In this document: one piece after another, positions 18,298 through 27,074 of the stretch
Numbering within the stretch: position 1 is the first letter of the stretch
Layout: every line of letters starts with the position of its first letter
Assembly (NCBI RefSeq): GCF_009455635.1
Contig: NZ_QPER01000002.1
Span: forward strand, 2,728,001 to 2,792,000
Length of the DNA stretch: 64,000 nt
Direction: 5' to 3'
Origin: Paraburkholderia agricolaris
GTDB lineage: Bacteria; Pseudomonadota; Gammaproteobacteria; Burkholderiales; Burkholderiaceae
Translations under genes and position numbers: made by a program
Notes under the pieces: model-generated
The model's database searches: none
What the model was told of the DNA's origin: nothing
What the model saw: only the letters and a program-made list of their open reading frames with translations

Positions 18298-19608
18298 ATG
18301 TTTGAATCCAACGATTTGTTATCCGAACTAAGATCGCGGCAACCGCTGCTGTGGCTCAACCCGAATGCCGGTTCCCCGTTGCCGACAAACGCGCCCACGG
18401 CGGACCAGATCACCGAAGCCGAAAACCGGCTGGCGCGCTGTGAGCCATTGATGGCGGAGCTGTTTCCCGAACTCAGCGCGTGCGCCGGGAAGGTCGAGTC
18501 CCCACTGGTAGCCGCCGACCGTCTGCAAGCCGCATTGACGGATCCGGGCAAGCCTCAGGGCACGTGGTTCATCAAGCGCGACGATGCGCTACCGGTTGCA
18601 GGTTCCATCAAGGCGCGCGGCGGTTTTCACGAAGTGCTGGCACTGGCCGAGTCGATCGCCATCGAACATGGCCTCATGGAGGCCGGCGGCGATTGCCGGC
18701 TTCTCGCCTCGCCGCCTGCGCGGGCGCTGTTTGCGCAGCACACGGTCACGGTGGGCAGCACCGGCAATCTCGGTTTGAGTATTGGCGTGATGGCGGCGGC
18801 GCTGGGTTTCGAGGCGGTCGTGCACATGTCCACCGACGCGAAACTGTGGAAGAAAGAGCGCCTGAGGCAACGCGGTGTTCAGGTCGTCGAACACGAGGGC
18901 GACTATGCCCAGGCCGTTGCGGGCGGACGCGCGCAGGCGCTGGACATGTCGCGCTGTCATTTCGTCGACGACGAAGGTTCGCTGATGCTGTTTCTCGGCT
19001 ACGCTGCGGCGGCCCGCCATCTGGCGAGGCAGCTTGCCGAAGCGGGCCGCCGCGTCGACGCAGCGCATCCGCTCTTCGTATACCTCCCATGTGGCGTAGG
19101 CGGTGCGCCGGGCGGCATCACCTACGGCCTGACCGCCTTGTTCGGCCCGCATGTGCATTGCTTCTTCGCGGAGCCCGTGGCTTCTCCTTGCATGCTGGTT
19201 CAACTGGCGGCCGGTTGCGATGAACCGGTGTCCGTGTATGACATCGGCCTCGACAATCGCACGGATGCCGACGGCCTCGCGGTCGGCCAGGCGTCCTATC
19301 TTGTGAGCCCGCTCATGGCCGCACAAGTTGCCGGCGTATTCACGGTCAGCGACGACGAACTCTACACGCAGTTGCACGTTGTCAAACGAACCATGGAGAT
19401 CGAACTTGAACCGTCAGCCGTGGCGGGCGTCGGGGGACCGGCGTGGCTGAGCGAGTCAACCGCCGGTCGTGACTACCTGCGTACGCGCAATCTCGATCTG
19501 AACGCCGCGACGCATGTGATCTGGACCACGGGCGGATCACTGGTGCCGCCCGAGGAGCATCGGCGCTTCCAGGCTCGCGCAAAAGCGCCGGGCGTTCCTC
19601 AGGGCTGA
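18298..19608 (+). CDS. dsdA: D-serine dehydratase (D-serine ammonia-lyase)
   Basis: This 436-aa PLP enzyme converts D-serine (also D-threonine) to 2-oxoacid plus ammonia in the cytoplasm. The length is near E. coli DsdA (442 aa). Diagnostic stretches are GTWFIKRDDALPVAGSIKAR (Schiff-base lysine in SIKARGG), the phosphate-binding VGSTGNLGLSIG, VVEHEGDYAQAVAGGR, VDDEGSLMLFLGYAAAA and VYLPCGVGGAPGGITYG. It is co-oriented with the TonB-dependent receptor. Next to D-aminopeptidase-like genes it makes sense as a consumer of D-Ser freed from an imported peptide. Confidence 0.93.
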   Translation: MFESNDLLSELRSRQPLLWLNPNAGSPLPTNAPTADQITEAENRLARCEPLMAELFPELSACAGKVESPLVAADRLQAALTDPGKPQGTWFIKRDDALPVAGSIKARGGFHEVLALAESIAIEHGLMEAGGDCRLLASPPARALFAQHTVTVGSTGNLGLSIGVMAAALGFEAVVHMSTDAKLWKKERLRQRGVQVVEHEGDYAQAVAGGRAQALDMSRCHFVDDEGSLMLFLGYAAAARHLARQLAEAGRRVDAAHPLFVYLPCGVGGAPGGITYGLTALFGPHVHCFFAEPVASPCMLVQLAAGCDEPVSVYDIGLDNRTDADGLAVGQASYLVSPLMAAQVAGVFTVSDDELYTQLHVVKRTMEIELEPSAVAGVGGPAWLSESTAGRDYLRTRNLDLNAATHVIWTTGGSLVPPEEHRRFQARAKAPGVPQG

Positions 19609-19633
19609 ACGGCCCGGCGAAGGCCTGTTCCGC

Positions 19634-20575
19634 TCACTTAAAAGCAAAGTCGATCGCGCGGCCGAGCGCGGGCCACGGTGCAAGCCCATGCCCCTGCCTG
19701 GCGAAGACCGCGTAGTCCTCAACCTGATACCCATTCGAGCCGCGCAAGGCTTGCAATCTGGCGGTGAGCTCACGCGCGTTCCCGACCATCCGGTTGCTGA
19801 GAACGCGCGCATCGAGTTCGGCCTGAGCCATTGCGAGCGCGGCCGGGACGGGGGTCGGGGTCTCCTCCTCGCTACCCATGGTCACGAGTACCCGCGGACT
19901 GGCCGTACCGGCGTGCACCGCAGCCGAAAACTTCTCCTCGTTCGCCAGCACCGCTTTCTCGCTCCACCAGATCGACGGACTTGCCGCGATAAAGGTTCGG
20001 AAAGCGTTCGGTTCGACGAATAACGCGTGGAGAACAGCCAGACCGCCCAGCGAATGCCCGAAGATCGCCTGGTTCGTGCTGTCGATAGAGACCAGCTCCG
20101 CGACGCGAGGCTTGACCTCCGTTTCAATGGTCGCAAGAAAGTCGTCGAGACCGCCAACCCGATCCGGTGTCAGATTGAAACCCGGTATCTGCTGCGTAGC
20201 CAAAACTTCGGCACTGACCGGCAAGCTGAGGTCGTACATACGCTTCAAGCCGAACGCGTAAGACATCGAGGTCAGTTCGTTCAGGCCCGGCATCGCCCCA
20301 AGCGGCTCAATGGCCTTCCTGATAAAAGCAGGATCGCTGGGATAGCCAATACCCACAACCACCACGTCATGCACGTTGGCGCGAACCGCTTCCATGGCGC
20401 TCGCGAAATAGGCATGCGCGTCGAGCACATAGAGCACCCGGTAGCCGCGTTCAGGCGCCGGCAGCATCGGCAACGCCACGCTGATCGAGTATTCATGGCC
20501 ATTAACCCCGGAAACAAAATCGATTTTCCGGCTATTCGGAATCGAAACAGGCTGAGCTTGCGTCATACGCTTCAT
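19634..20575 (-). CDS. Alpha/beta hydrolase, siderophore esterase (IroE/BesA/YbbA)-like
   Basis: This 313-aa esterase-D-type alpha/beta hydrolase has VLYVLDAHAYFASAMEAVR, the serine nucleophile in IFGHSLGGLAVLHALF, AASPSIWWSEKAVL, and a C-terminal catalytic His region (FARQGHGLAPWPAL). This family includes IroE/Fes-like enzymes that cut ester bonds of siderophores. No signal peptide is visible. It is the last gene of a long minus-strand run that begins at tonB, 135 bp after the D-aminopeptidase-like gene. An internal ATG three codons later is an alternative start with better SD spacing. The substrate is presumably an ester- or lactone-containing product of the same pathway. Confidence 0.82.
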   Translation of the reverse strand: MKRMTQAQPVSIPNSRKIDFVSGVNGHEYSISVALPMLPAPERGYRVLYVLDAHAYFASAMEAVRANVHDVVVVGIGYPSDPAFIRKAIEPLGAMPGLNELTSMSYAFGLKRMYDLSLPVSAEVLATQQIPGFNLTPDRVGGLDDFLATIETEVKPRVAELVSIDSTNQAIFGHSLGGLAVLHALFVEPNAFRTFIAASPSIWWSEKAVLANEEKFSAAVHAGTASPRVLVTMGSEEETPTPVPAALAMAQAELDARVLSNRMVGNARELTARLQALRGSNGYQVEDYAVFARQGHGLAPWPALGRAIDFAFK

Positions 20576-20710
20576 CTACCTCAATGATTGGTTAGGGTCT
20601 GCACCACGCAGACTCCATCTGCTGCGAAACAAAAGTGACGGGCTCGGGTCCCGTCACCGGCATTCATGACCTCGCGTGTATTCCTGGCGTGAGCCGAAAC
20701 CGGCCAGCGC

Positions 20711-22339
20711 TCAGCCTCTCTGTTTGCGCTCGAACGTGAGATTTCTGGTGCGCGGCAAGTTGATCTGAAATCCTGTCATGCGGCCGCCCTGCTTTGAAAA
20801 ACTGAAGGCGGCGCACCAACCCATCGGCGAAGGCGCGAGACAGGCAAGCGTCTCGCCCAGGCAAATCAGCTCGCTCTCGGCTTGCCCATACGCGTCGCCG
20901 CAGCGAAGCACGATGCGTTTGCCGTCCCGGGCGATAACAGCGGTGCAGCCAGCGTCGGCGCTGTAGTACTGGCCCGCGGCCGCTTCGACGAAAGCTTCGA
21001 CGTCGGCGGTGTCTCGCGCGACTTTTCGATAGCGCGCGGATTGTCCGCCGAACCGGATCGTCAACTCCAGGCTCCCCGCCGCATCGTCCAGCCCGAGCTC
21101 GACCTCCCCCATGCCTACGGCTGGCAAGATGACCCGTCCATCGGCCGCTTTTCTCAACGGCACCCCTTGCGCTAGCCCGCACATCGACAGCTTCAGCGCG
21201 CCCTCATCATCGACCAGACCGTAGATCATGCCGGTGTCCGGTGACCACCAGTCACCGAGCAGGTCTTTGTAGCCGGCCGCCGCGATCGTGGGCGCGCAAT
21301 CGCCCAGATGGTCGGCAAGAATGAGATCGAGCGCCTGCTCGGCCAGCTTCACCGGACTGCATGCAGGTGCGCCATTGGCCATGATCACGATATCGAGGCC
21401 ATGGTCCGGCGCCGTGAGCATCTGGCTCGACGCGCCGATCACGCCGCCGGAGTGATGCACGACGCGCACACCCCGATAGGGCTCGACTACCAGGCCCAAC
21501 GCATAACCTCCGACGCTTCCGTCTGGAAAGGGCACCAGCTGGGTCAACGCAGCCCATGTTGCGGGCGAACCGAACCGGTCTTGCGTACGAAGATGTTCCG
21601 TCCAGCGCAACATGTCGTCGATCGTCGAGACGATGGCGCCCTCACCGCGATTCTCTTCCGAAGGAAACAGGCCGCGCCGCCAGCCGCCGCCGGGCGCCGG
21701 TGTATGCATCGTCGCAATGCCCGGCGTGATGCTGTAGTCGCTCGGGATCGACTCGGTATCGCGCATCTCCAAAGGATCGAACAGGCGTTGCTTTAGCTGC
21801 GCTTCGAACGACGCGCCCCCCACCCTCTCGATCGCGATCGAAATCAGGTGATAGCCGCCATTGTTGTAAAGCATCGTGTCGCCGGGCGCGAAGTTACGAC
21901 CCGTTTGTCGAACTTGCGTGGCAAGGCCGGTCCCTACCGGGGGCACGGCTAATCCCCGGCATAGGAGCCCGATGTCGATAAAGCAGCGCGAGCCGCCACG
22001 ATGCAAAAGCAGTTGCCGGACCGTGGGGTCGCCGCTCGAGCCGGTGAGTTCCGGAATGTAGCTTCGGATCGGCGTGTCGAGATCGAGCTTGCCATCCTCG
22101 ACCAGCAGCAGGGTCAGCAGCGCGGTGAAGTGTTTGCTGATCGAGGCGATCCGCATGCGCGTAGCCGGCGTGTTGGCCACGGCATGCTCCAGACTGGCGA
22201 GCCCGAAACCGCGCCGGTACAGCAGCTTGCCGTGCTGCGCAATACCCACCACCAGACCCGGCACATCGCCGCGATTGAAAGGGGCAAAAAGACCGTCAAG
22301 GGCACTGCTGACATCCGCATTCAACTCTGGACCCACCAT
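20711..22339 (-). CDS. Class-C beta-lactamase-fold serine hydrolase, D-aminopeptidase (DAP)/MlrB-like, copy 1
   Basis: This 542-aa member of peptidase family S12 has active-site motifs at S66-I-S-K69, Y158-N-N160 and H296-S-G298. Their spacing is close to that of Ochrobactrum D-aminopeptidase DAP (~520 aa). The C-terminal ~220 residues resemble the extra beta-barrel domains of DAP. There is no signal peptide, so cytoplasmic. I chose the start MVGPELN for its GGAGAAG SD and homology with copies 2 and 3. It is a tandem duplicate of the gene just upstream, with long identical runs. Expected activity: release of N-terminal D-residues or cutting of linearised cyclic peptides. Confidence 0.87.
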   Translation of the reverse strand: MVGPELNADVSSALDGLFAPFNRGDVPGLVVGIAQHGKLLYRRGFGLASLEHAVANTPATRMRIASISKHFTALLTLLLVEDGKLDLDTPIRSYIPELTGSSGDPTVRQLLLHRGGSRCFIDIGLLCRGLAVPPVGTGLATQVRQTGRNFAPGDTMLYNNGGYHLISIAIERVGGASFEAQLKQRLFDPLEMRDTESIPSDYSITPGIATMHTPAPGGGWRRGLFPSEENRGEGAIVSTIDDMLRWTEHLRTQDRFGSPATWAALTQLVPFPDGSVGGYALGLVVEPYRGVRVVHHSGGVIGASSQMLTAPDHGLDIVIMANGAPACSPVKLAEQALDLILADHLGDCAPTIAAAGYKDLLGDWWSPDTGMIYGLVDDEGALKLSMCGLAQGVPLRKAADGRVILPAVGMGEVELGLDDAAGSLELTIRFGGQSARYRKVARDTADVEAFVEAAAGQYYSADAGCTAVIARDGKRIVLRCGDAYGQAESELICLGETLACLAPSPMGWCAAFSFSKQGGRMTGFQINLPRTRNLTFERKQRG

Positions 22340-22430
22340 TCGTGCTTCTCCACAGATTTGGCGCCGTAGCGGCGCAATAGCTTGCAAAATATGGCGCTGC
22401 ATTCCGGTTTGGAGATTCTTCCAAACGGGT
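22340..22430 (-). promoter_or_regulatory. 5' leader of S12 copy 1 with inverted repeats
   Basis: The leader holds a short stem GCGCC-GTAGC-GGCGC and, further upstream, the palindrome GTTTGGA-N6-TCCAAAC at 22407-22426. The leader of S12 copy 2 carries a counterpart of each (GCGCC-ACAGA-GGCGC and CGTTGGAGA-AA-TCTCCAACG), and copy 3 has a degenerate stem. The duplication therefore included the control region, and the tandem copies may have their own regulated promoters. Confidence 0.5.
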
Positions 22431-22467
22431 ATCCATGCACTCGGAGCTTGCCTGCCCGGCTCATGAC

Positions 22468-24099
22468 TCAGTCTGCGTGCCGGCGTTCGAACGAAAGATT
22501 GCGCGTTCGCCCCGAGTTGAGCTGGAAGCCGCTTACTCGCCCACCTTGCTTCGAAAAACTCAACGCACAGGACCATCCTGCGAGGGAAGACGCAGTGCAT
22601 GCAAGCGTCTCGCCCAGACAAACCAATTCACTCTCCGTTTGTCCGTAAGCATCGCCGCAGCGAAGCACGATGCGTTCACCGTCGCGGGCAATCACGGCTT
22701 TGCAGTCGGCGTCGGCGCTGTAGTACTGGCCCGCGACCGCTTCGGCGAAAGCTTCTGCGGCAGCGGTGTCCCGCGCGACCTTCCGGTAGACCGCGGCTTG
22801 CCCGCCGAACCTGACCGTCAAGCCAGCGCCGCGCGCGGCTTCGTCAAGTCCGATTTCGACATCGCCCATGCCCGCACCGGTGCCCCGTGCAACGACCTGG
22901 CCGTTCAGTCCTTTCTCCAACGGAAACCCTTTCGGACTGCTGCACAGCGACAGCTTCAGCACACCTTCCTCGTCGACCAGCCCGTAGATCATGCCGGTGT
23001 CCGCAGACCACCAGTCGCCGAGCAGGTCCTTGTAGTCAGCCGCCGCGATCGTAGGCGTGCGCTCACCCAGATGGTCGGCGAGGAGGAGATCGAGCGCCTG
23101 CTCGGCCAGCTTCACCGGATAGCACGCGGATGCGCCATTGGCCATGATCACGATATCGAGTTCATGGTCGGGCGCCGTGAGCATCTGGCTCGACCCGCCG
23201 ACCACGCCGCCGGAGTGATGCACGATTCGCACGCCCCGATAAGACTGAACCATTAAACCCAGTGCGTAGCTTCCGGTGGCACCGTCAGGAAAGGGGGCAA
23301 GCCCGGTCAGCGCAGTCCAGCTTGCGGGCGAGCCGAAACGGTCTCGCGTACGCAGATGTTCAGCCCAGCGCAGCATGTCGTCGACCGTCGAGACGATGGC
23401 GCCCTCGCCGCGATTCTCTTCCGAAGGAAACAGACCGCGCCGCCAGCCGCCGCCGGGCGCCGGCGTATGCATCGTCGCAATGCCCGGCGTGATGCTGTAG
23501 TCGCTTGGGATCGACTCGGTGTCGCGCATCCCCAAAGGATCGAACAGGCGCGCCTTCAACTGCGCCTCGAACGACGCGCCGCCCACCCGTTCGATCGCGA
23601 TCGAAACCAGGTGATAGCCGCCATTGTTGTAAATCATCATGTCGCCGGGCGCGAAGTTGCGCCCCGTCTGGCGAACCTGCGTGGCCAGCGCGGTACCCAG
23701 CGGGGCAATCGCCAACCCGCGGCACAGGAAGCCAATGTCGAGATAGCAGCGCGAACCGCCGCGATGCATCAGGAGTTGCCGGACCGTAGGGTCTCCGCCC
23801 GGGCCGGTGAGTTCGGGAACGTAGCTTCGGATCGGCGTGTCGAGATCGAGTTTGCCCTCCTCGACCAGCAGCAGCGTCAGCAGACTCGCAAAGTGCTTGC
23901 TGATCGAACCGATCCGCATGCGCGTGCCCGGCGTGTTGGCCACCGCATGCTCCAGGCTGGCGAGCCCGAAACCGCGCCGGTACAACAGCTTGCCGTGCTG
24001 CGCGATGCCCACCACCAGGCCCGGTACATTGCTGCGATTGAAAGGCTCGAAAATCTCGTCAAGAGCACTGACATTCACATTCAACGCTTGAACCACCAT
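22468..24099 (-). CDS. Class-C beta-lactamase-fold serine hydrolase, D-aminopeptidase (DAP)/MlrB-like, copy 2
   Basis: This 543-aa S12-family hydrolase has nucleophile motif S65-I-S-K68, the YNN motif in YNNGGYHLVSIA, and HHSGGVVGGSSQML (HxG). It is very similar along its whole length to copy 1 directly downstream (tandem duplication; intergenic 128 bp) and more distantly to copy 3 near 34 kb. There is no signal peptide. The start MVVQALN has GGAGAGG 5 nt upstream. The two copies differ mainly in surface-like stretches of the C-terminal half, which suggests divergence toward different peptide substrates. Confidence 0.87.
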   Translation of the reverse strand: MVVQALNVNVSALDEIFEPFNRSNVPGLVVGIAQHGKLLYRRGFGLASLEHAVANTPGTRMRIGSISKHFASLLTLLLVEEGKLDLDTPIRSYVPELTGPGGDPTVRQLLMHRGGSRCYLDIGFLCRGLAIAPLGTALATQVRQTGRNFAPGDMMIYNNGGYHLVSIAIERVGGASFEAQLKARLFDPLGMRDTESIPSDYSITPGIATMHTPAPGGGWRRGLFPSEENRGEGAIVSTVDDMLRWAEHLRTRDRFGSPASWTALTGLAPFPDGATGSYALGLMVQSYRGVRIVHHSGGVVGGSSQMLTAPDHELDIVIMANGASACYPVKLAEQALDLLLADHLGERTPTIAAADYKDLLGDWWSADTGMIYGLVDEEGVLKLSLCSSPKGFPLEKGLNGQVVARGTGAGMGDVEIGLDEAARGAGLTVRFGGQAAVYRKVARDTAAAEAFAEAVAGQYYSADADCKAVIARDGERIVLRCGDAYGQTESELVCLGETLACTASSLAGWSCALSFSKQGGRVSGFQLNSGRTRNLSFERRHAD

Positions 24100-24149
24100 G
24101 ACGCCTCTCCACAAGACATAGCGCCACAGAGGCGCAACAGTTAGTTGTA

Positions 24150-24169
24150 CGTTGGAGAAATCTCCAACG
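24150..24169 (-). promoter_or_regulatory. Perfect inverted repeat upstream of S12 copy 2
   Basis: CGTTGGAGA-AA-TCTCCAACG: 9-bp arms, 2-bp spacer, 50 bp upstream of the start codon. On the gene's strand the sequence TTTTCC stands immediately before it, so it could be a diverged version of the recurrent A/T-rich element, or a separate operator. Confidence 0.5.
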
Positions 24170-24228
24170 GAAAATCATTTTCAAACCGGACCAGCCGAAG
24201 AACCGGAAATTCCGGCGAAGGCACCAGT

Positions 24229-25386
24229 CTAACGGCTATGACCGCGAGCACTCACGGGCCATATCACCTCAACGCGCTCACCGCGAAACACCACGAGCTC
24301 GTCGTGCAGATTAAGCGTCGGGTCGCAATGGCCCGGCACCAGCAGAAGCTGGCTTCCCAGCACCGGTTTGACGACGTCGCGATTGAGCATCTGCACACTC
24401 CCATGTTCGTCGTTGACGACCGTGTAGTGCAAGGTGTCGCTCATGCCGTCACCGCCCCAAACCGTCGGCAGACCGGAATCGACGGCGAGAGATTTGAGTC
24501 CCGCGTCGACCACCACGACCTGTCCGGCGTCGCTATTGCCAACGCTGATCACCGACGTGGCGAGAAACAGGCTGTGTTCGAAGCGCAGTGCGTCGGTATA
24601 GACATTGCGACCGTAGTCCCCATCCATGAACGCGTAAGAACCGGGTTGCACTTCGGTGTAGACCCCACTGGCAAGATCGAACTCGACGCTGCCGCTGCCG
24701 CCGCCGGTGACAACCGCGCAGACCACGCCATCACGGCGGAGCGCGTCGACCACCTCGGCCGTGCGAGCGGCGGCGAGCCCCGCGGCATCGCGCCGCTCGG
24801 CATAATCGCGGATATGCTGGATGCCGCCCTGGTAGGCCTGCAAACCTTTGAAGGTCAATTGAGCGTGGGCGGCTATTACTTCCAGCAACTGCAACACCTG
24901 GCGGGCATCGTCCACGCCGCAGCGGTTCTGGCCGACGTTGATTTCGACGAAGACGTCGATACGGCTGCCGTGCCCCGCGGTTGCCGCCGCTAACGCGATC
25001 ACCTGATCCGGGTGGTCGACACACACGCTGAAACGCCCATGCAATGCCATCCGCGCCAGCAGATCCAGCTTCGCGGCTCCGATCACTTCGTTGCTGATAT
25101 GAATGTCCGTGACACCGGCATGCAGGAAAGGCAGCGCCTCGCTGACCTTCTGGCAGCAGATGCCGACGGCCCCGCGCTGGATCTGCGCGAGCGCGATAGC
25201 CGGGCATTTGTGCGCTTTGGCATGCGGACGCAACGCTACGCCGGCCGCATCGGCTCGCGCCTGCATGACATCCAGATTGCGCTCGAACGCGTCGGCGTCC
25301 AGCAGTAGCGCGGGTGTATCGATGCTTGTCAGCGGATTTCCCGGACTAGCTGCCGGTAGGACCTGGATATTGTGAATGCTGCTCAT
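24229..25386 (-). CDS. D-threonine aldolase / D-3-hydroxyaspartate aldolase-like PLP enzyme (DSD1 family)
   Basis: This 385-aa fold-III PLP enzyme has an alanine racemase-like N-terminal barrel (IDTPALLLDADAFERNLDVM; LRPHAKAHKCPAIA with the PLP lysine). Its C-terminal DSD domain holds the metal site LVPGHCDPTLNLHDELVVF (His-x-Asp). The family contains D-threonine aldolase, D-3-hydroxyaspartate aldolase/dehydratase and eukaryotic D-serine dehydratase; all act on beta-hydroxy D-amino acids. Stretches such as VVTGGGSGSVEFDLASGVYT and QPGSYAFMDGDY are typical. It lies between M81 copy 2 and S12 copy 2 on the same strand. It would degrade D-beta-hydroxy residues released from the peptide substrate. 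Exact specificity is open. Confidence 0.88.
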   Translation of the reverse strand: MSSIHNIQVLPAASPGNPLTSIDTPALLLDADAFERNLDVMQARADAAGVALRPHAKAHKCPAIALAQIQRGAVGICCQKVSEALPFLHAGVTDIHISNEVIGAAKLDLLARMALHGRFSVCVDHPDQVIALAAATAGHGSRIDVFVEINVGQNRCGVDDARQVLQLLEVIAAHAQLTFKGLQAYQGGIQHIRDYAERRDAAGLAAARTAEVVDALRRDGVVCAVVTGGGSGSVEFDLASGVYTEVQPGSYAFMDGDYGRNVYTDALRFEHSLFLATSVISVGNSDAGQVVVVDAGLKSLAVDSGLPTVWGGDGMSDTLHYTVVNDEHGSVQMLNRDVVKPVLGSQLLLVPGHCDPTLNLHDELVVFRGERVEVIWPVSARGHSR

Positions 25387-25517
25387 AGTTCAATGTAGAT
25401 CCAGTCGGAACTGGTGGTCGACCGTGGACGGACTCGCTCGCGATGGTGCCGACTGCCGGCGCGTAGCGACGCAACCGGAACAGCGCGAGCGGTTCGGGTA
25501 AATAAAACTCCAACGCC

Positions 25518-27050
25518 TCAGGAAGGCTGCGCAAGCTGCCCGGGGCTCACGCGCACGACGTCTTCATCGAGTGGCCAAAGGCGCTGGGCGAGGCGCGAAC
25601 GAGGAAACGATGCGACATCGGCTGAACTGAGTCCCGGGCCATCGACGGTAACGATCGCGGAGGCCAGGGCCTGGAATCCCGCCCGGAAATGGTTGGAGCT
25701 TTTGAGCGCAACGATCTTGCGGCACTTCACATCGATGCCGTGAAGCAGCAGCATCGCGTGATCGAAAGTCTGCGTCGGACGCGAGATAACAATGACGTCG
25801 ACGCCCTCGATGATGAGTCTGCACGATGTCCCGAGATCGAATTGAAGCCCCTCCAGCATGGACCCTAGAAAATTCGTGAAGCGGCCGTCGGTAACGGCTT
25901 TGACATACGCCTGCGCAACGATGGGAGCGCCTTGCATCTTGCCGAGCTTCCCGCCGAGTTTGACTTCTATCGTTGCGCCGACGCCGGCACGCTCAGCCTG
26001 TTGCGCGACTTCCCGGTCGTGAATCGCCACGAAGCATGCGGTTTCCGGCGGCAACCGCGCATCCAGAAGTGCCCGCAACAAATGCGTCGCATCGCCTGGC
26101 GCACCGCCGCCCGGGTTGTCCGAACTCTCGTTGATCACGACCATCCCTGACTCGACTGCCAGGGCTTGCCTGACGCCCTCTTCCGGTGCAAGGACCTTGG
26201 GCCTGAAGGCCTCCCGGTTCGTCCAGATCCAGTCGGCAACTTCATCGGCGTAGCGCTGCGCGAGGTCAAGGTCGCCATCGGTCGTACACACCACCGTGGG
26301 GCACGGTGCGGGAATATCCGCGTAGGGAAAACCATGGAACCAGGAGCAGTCGATTACCCCCGGCCGTTCACCGATACGCGCGCACAAATCGTTGACGTCG
26401 GCCGCGGGAAACCCGGCATCCGTGCTCATGACGATACCCAGCATGGGCAACCGGTGCATTGCCGTGACCGGTCCGAGTGCGCCGCGGGCTGTCTGGGCCA
26501 ACAGTTCGACAGCCTCGACGCCGCGCTGAAGGAGGTCCGTATGCGGATAGAGCCGGCACGGCAGCGTCAGGTCGCCATAGATACGCATCGAGTCCGTCAT
26601 CTGCCCATGCAGATCGTAGACCGATGCAATGGGCACGTTGTCGCCCACCAGTTCGCGTACCGCCGCAAGCAGGTCGCCTTCGAGATCGTCGATCCCCTCC
26701 ACCACACCCGCTCCGTGCGGCGCCATCAAGACGCCATCAACCGGGAGTGCGTCTCTGATCCCGGCGAGCACGGATTGCTTCAGCTGTTCGTAGACACTCG
26801 CGCCAATGGTTCCGGACGGCCAGGCGAACGCCAGAGTCGAGTAAACCAGTTCGATCCCCAACGCGTGGGCCGCCTCGATGTAGCCGCCTACCGAACGATT
26901 GGTTCCCGCATACTCCGCTTCAACTTCATCGCCACTGACACACATGAAGTCGGGTAGCTGCGTGTAACCCGTGAACTCCGTCGCATAGGTATTGGTCTCG
27001 TGGCAGATACCGCCGACGACAAACCTCAGGGTTGCATTTGAATTATGCAT
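25518..27050 (-). CDS. M81-family (MlrC-like) metallopeptidase, copy 2 (divergent)
   Basis: This 510-aa M81 peptidase keeps the putative metal/catalytic residues: CHETNTY (Glu18), SVYDLHGQMTDSM (Asp/His), CRLYPHTDLLQR (His), and SWFHGFPYADI. Its C-terminal domain has INESSDNPGGGAPGDATHLL. It is clearly less similar to copies 1 and 3 than those are to each other, so it may have a different peptide specificity. No signal peptide. An AAAGG lies upstream of the ATG. It follows the TPR-protein gene by 24 bp in the tonB-led run and precedes the D-threonine-aldolase-like gene by 131 bp. Confidence 0.88.
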   Translation of the reverse strand: MHNSNATLRFVVGGICHETNTYATEFTGYTQLPDFMCVSGDEVEAEYAGTNRSVGGYIEAAHALGIELVYSTLAFAWPSGTIGASVYEQLKQSVLAGIRDALPVDGVLMAPHGAGVVEGIDDLEGDLLAAVRELVGDNVPIASVYDLHGQMTDSMRIYGDLTLPCRLYPHTDLLQRGVEAVELLAQTARGALGPVTAMHRLPMLGIVMSTDAGFPAADVNDLCARIGERPGVIDCSWFHGFPYADIPAPCPTVVCTTDGDLDLAQRYADEVADWIWTNREAFRPKVLAPEEGVRQALAVESGMVVINESSDNPGGGAPGDATHLLRALLDARLPPETACFVAIHDREVAQQAERAGVGATIEVKLGGKLGKMQGAPIVAQAYVKAVTDGRFTNFLGSMLEGLQFDLGTSCRLIIEGVDVIVISRPTQTFDHAMLLLHGIDVKCRKIVALKSSNHFRAGFQALASAIVTVDGPGLSSADVASFPRSRLAQRLWPLDEDVVRVSPGQLAQPS

Positions 27051-27074
27051 GGGGGCCTTTTCTTGTTATGTGAA

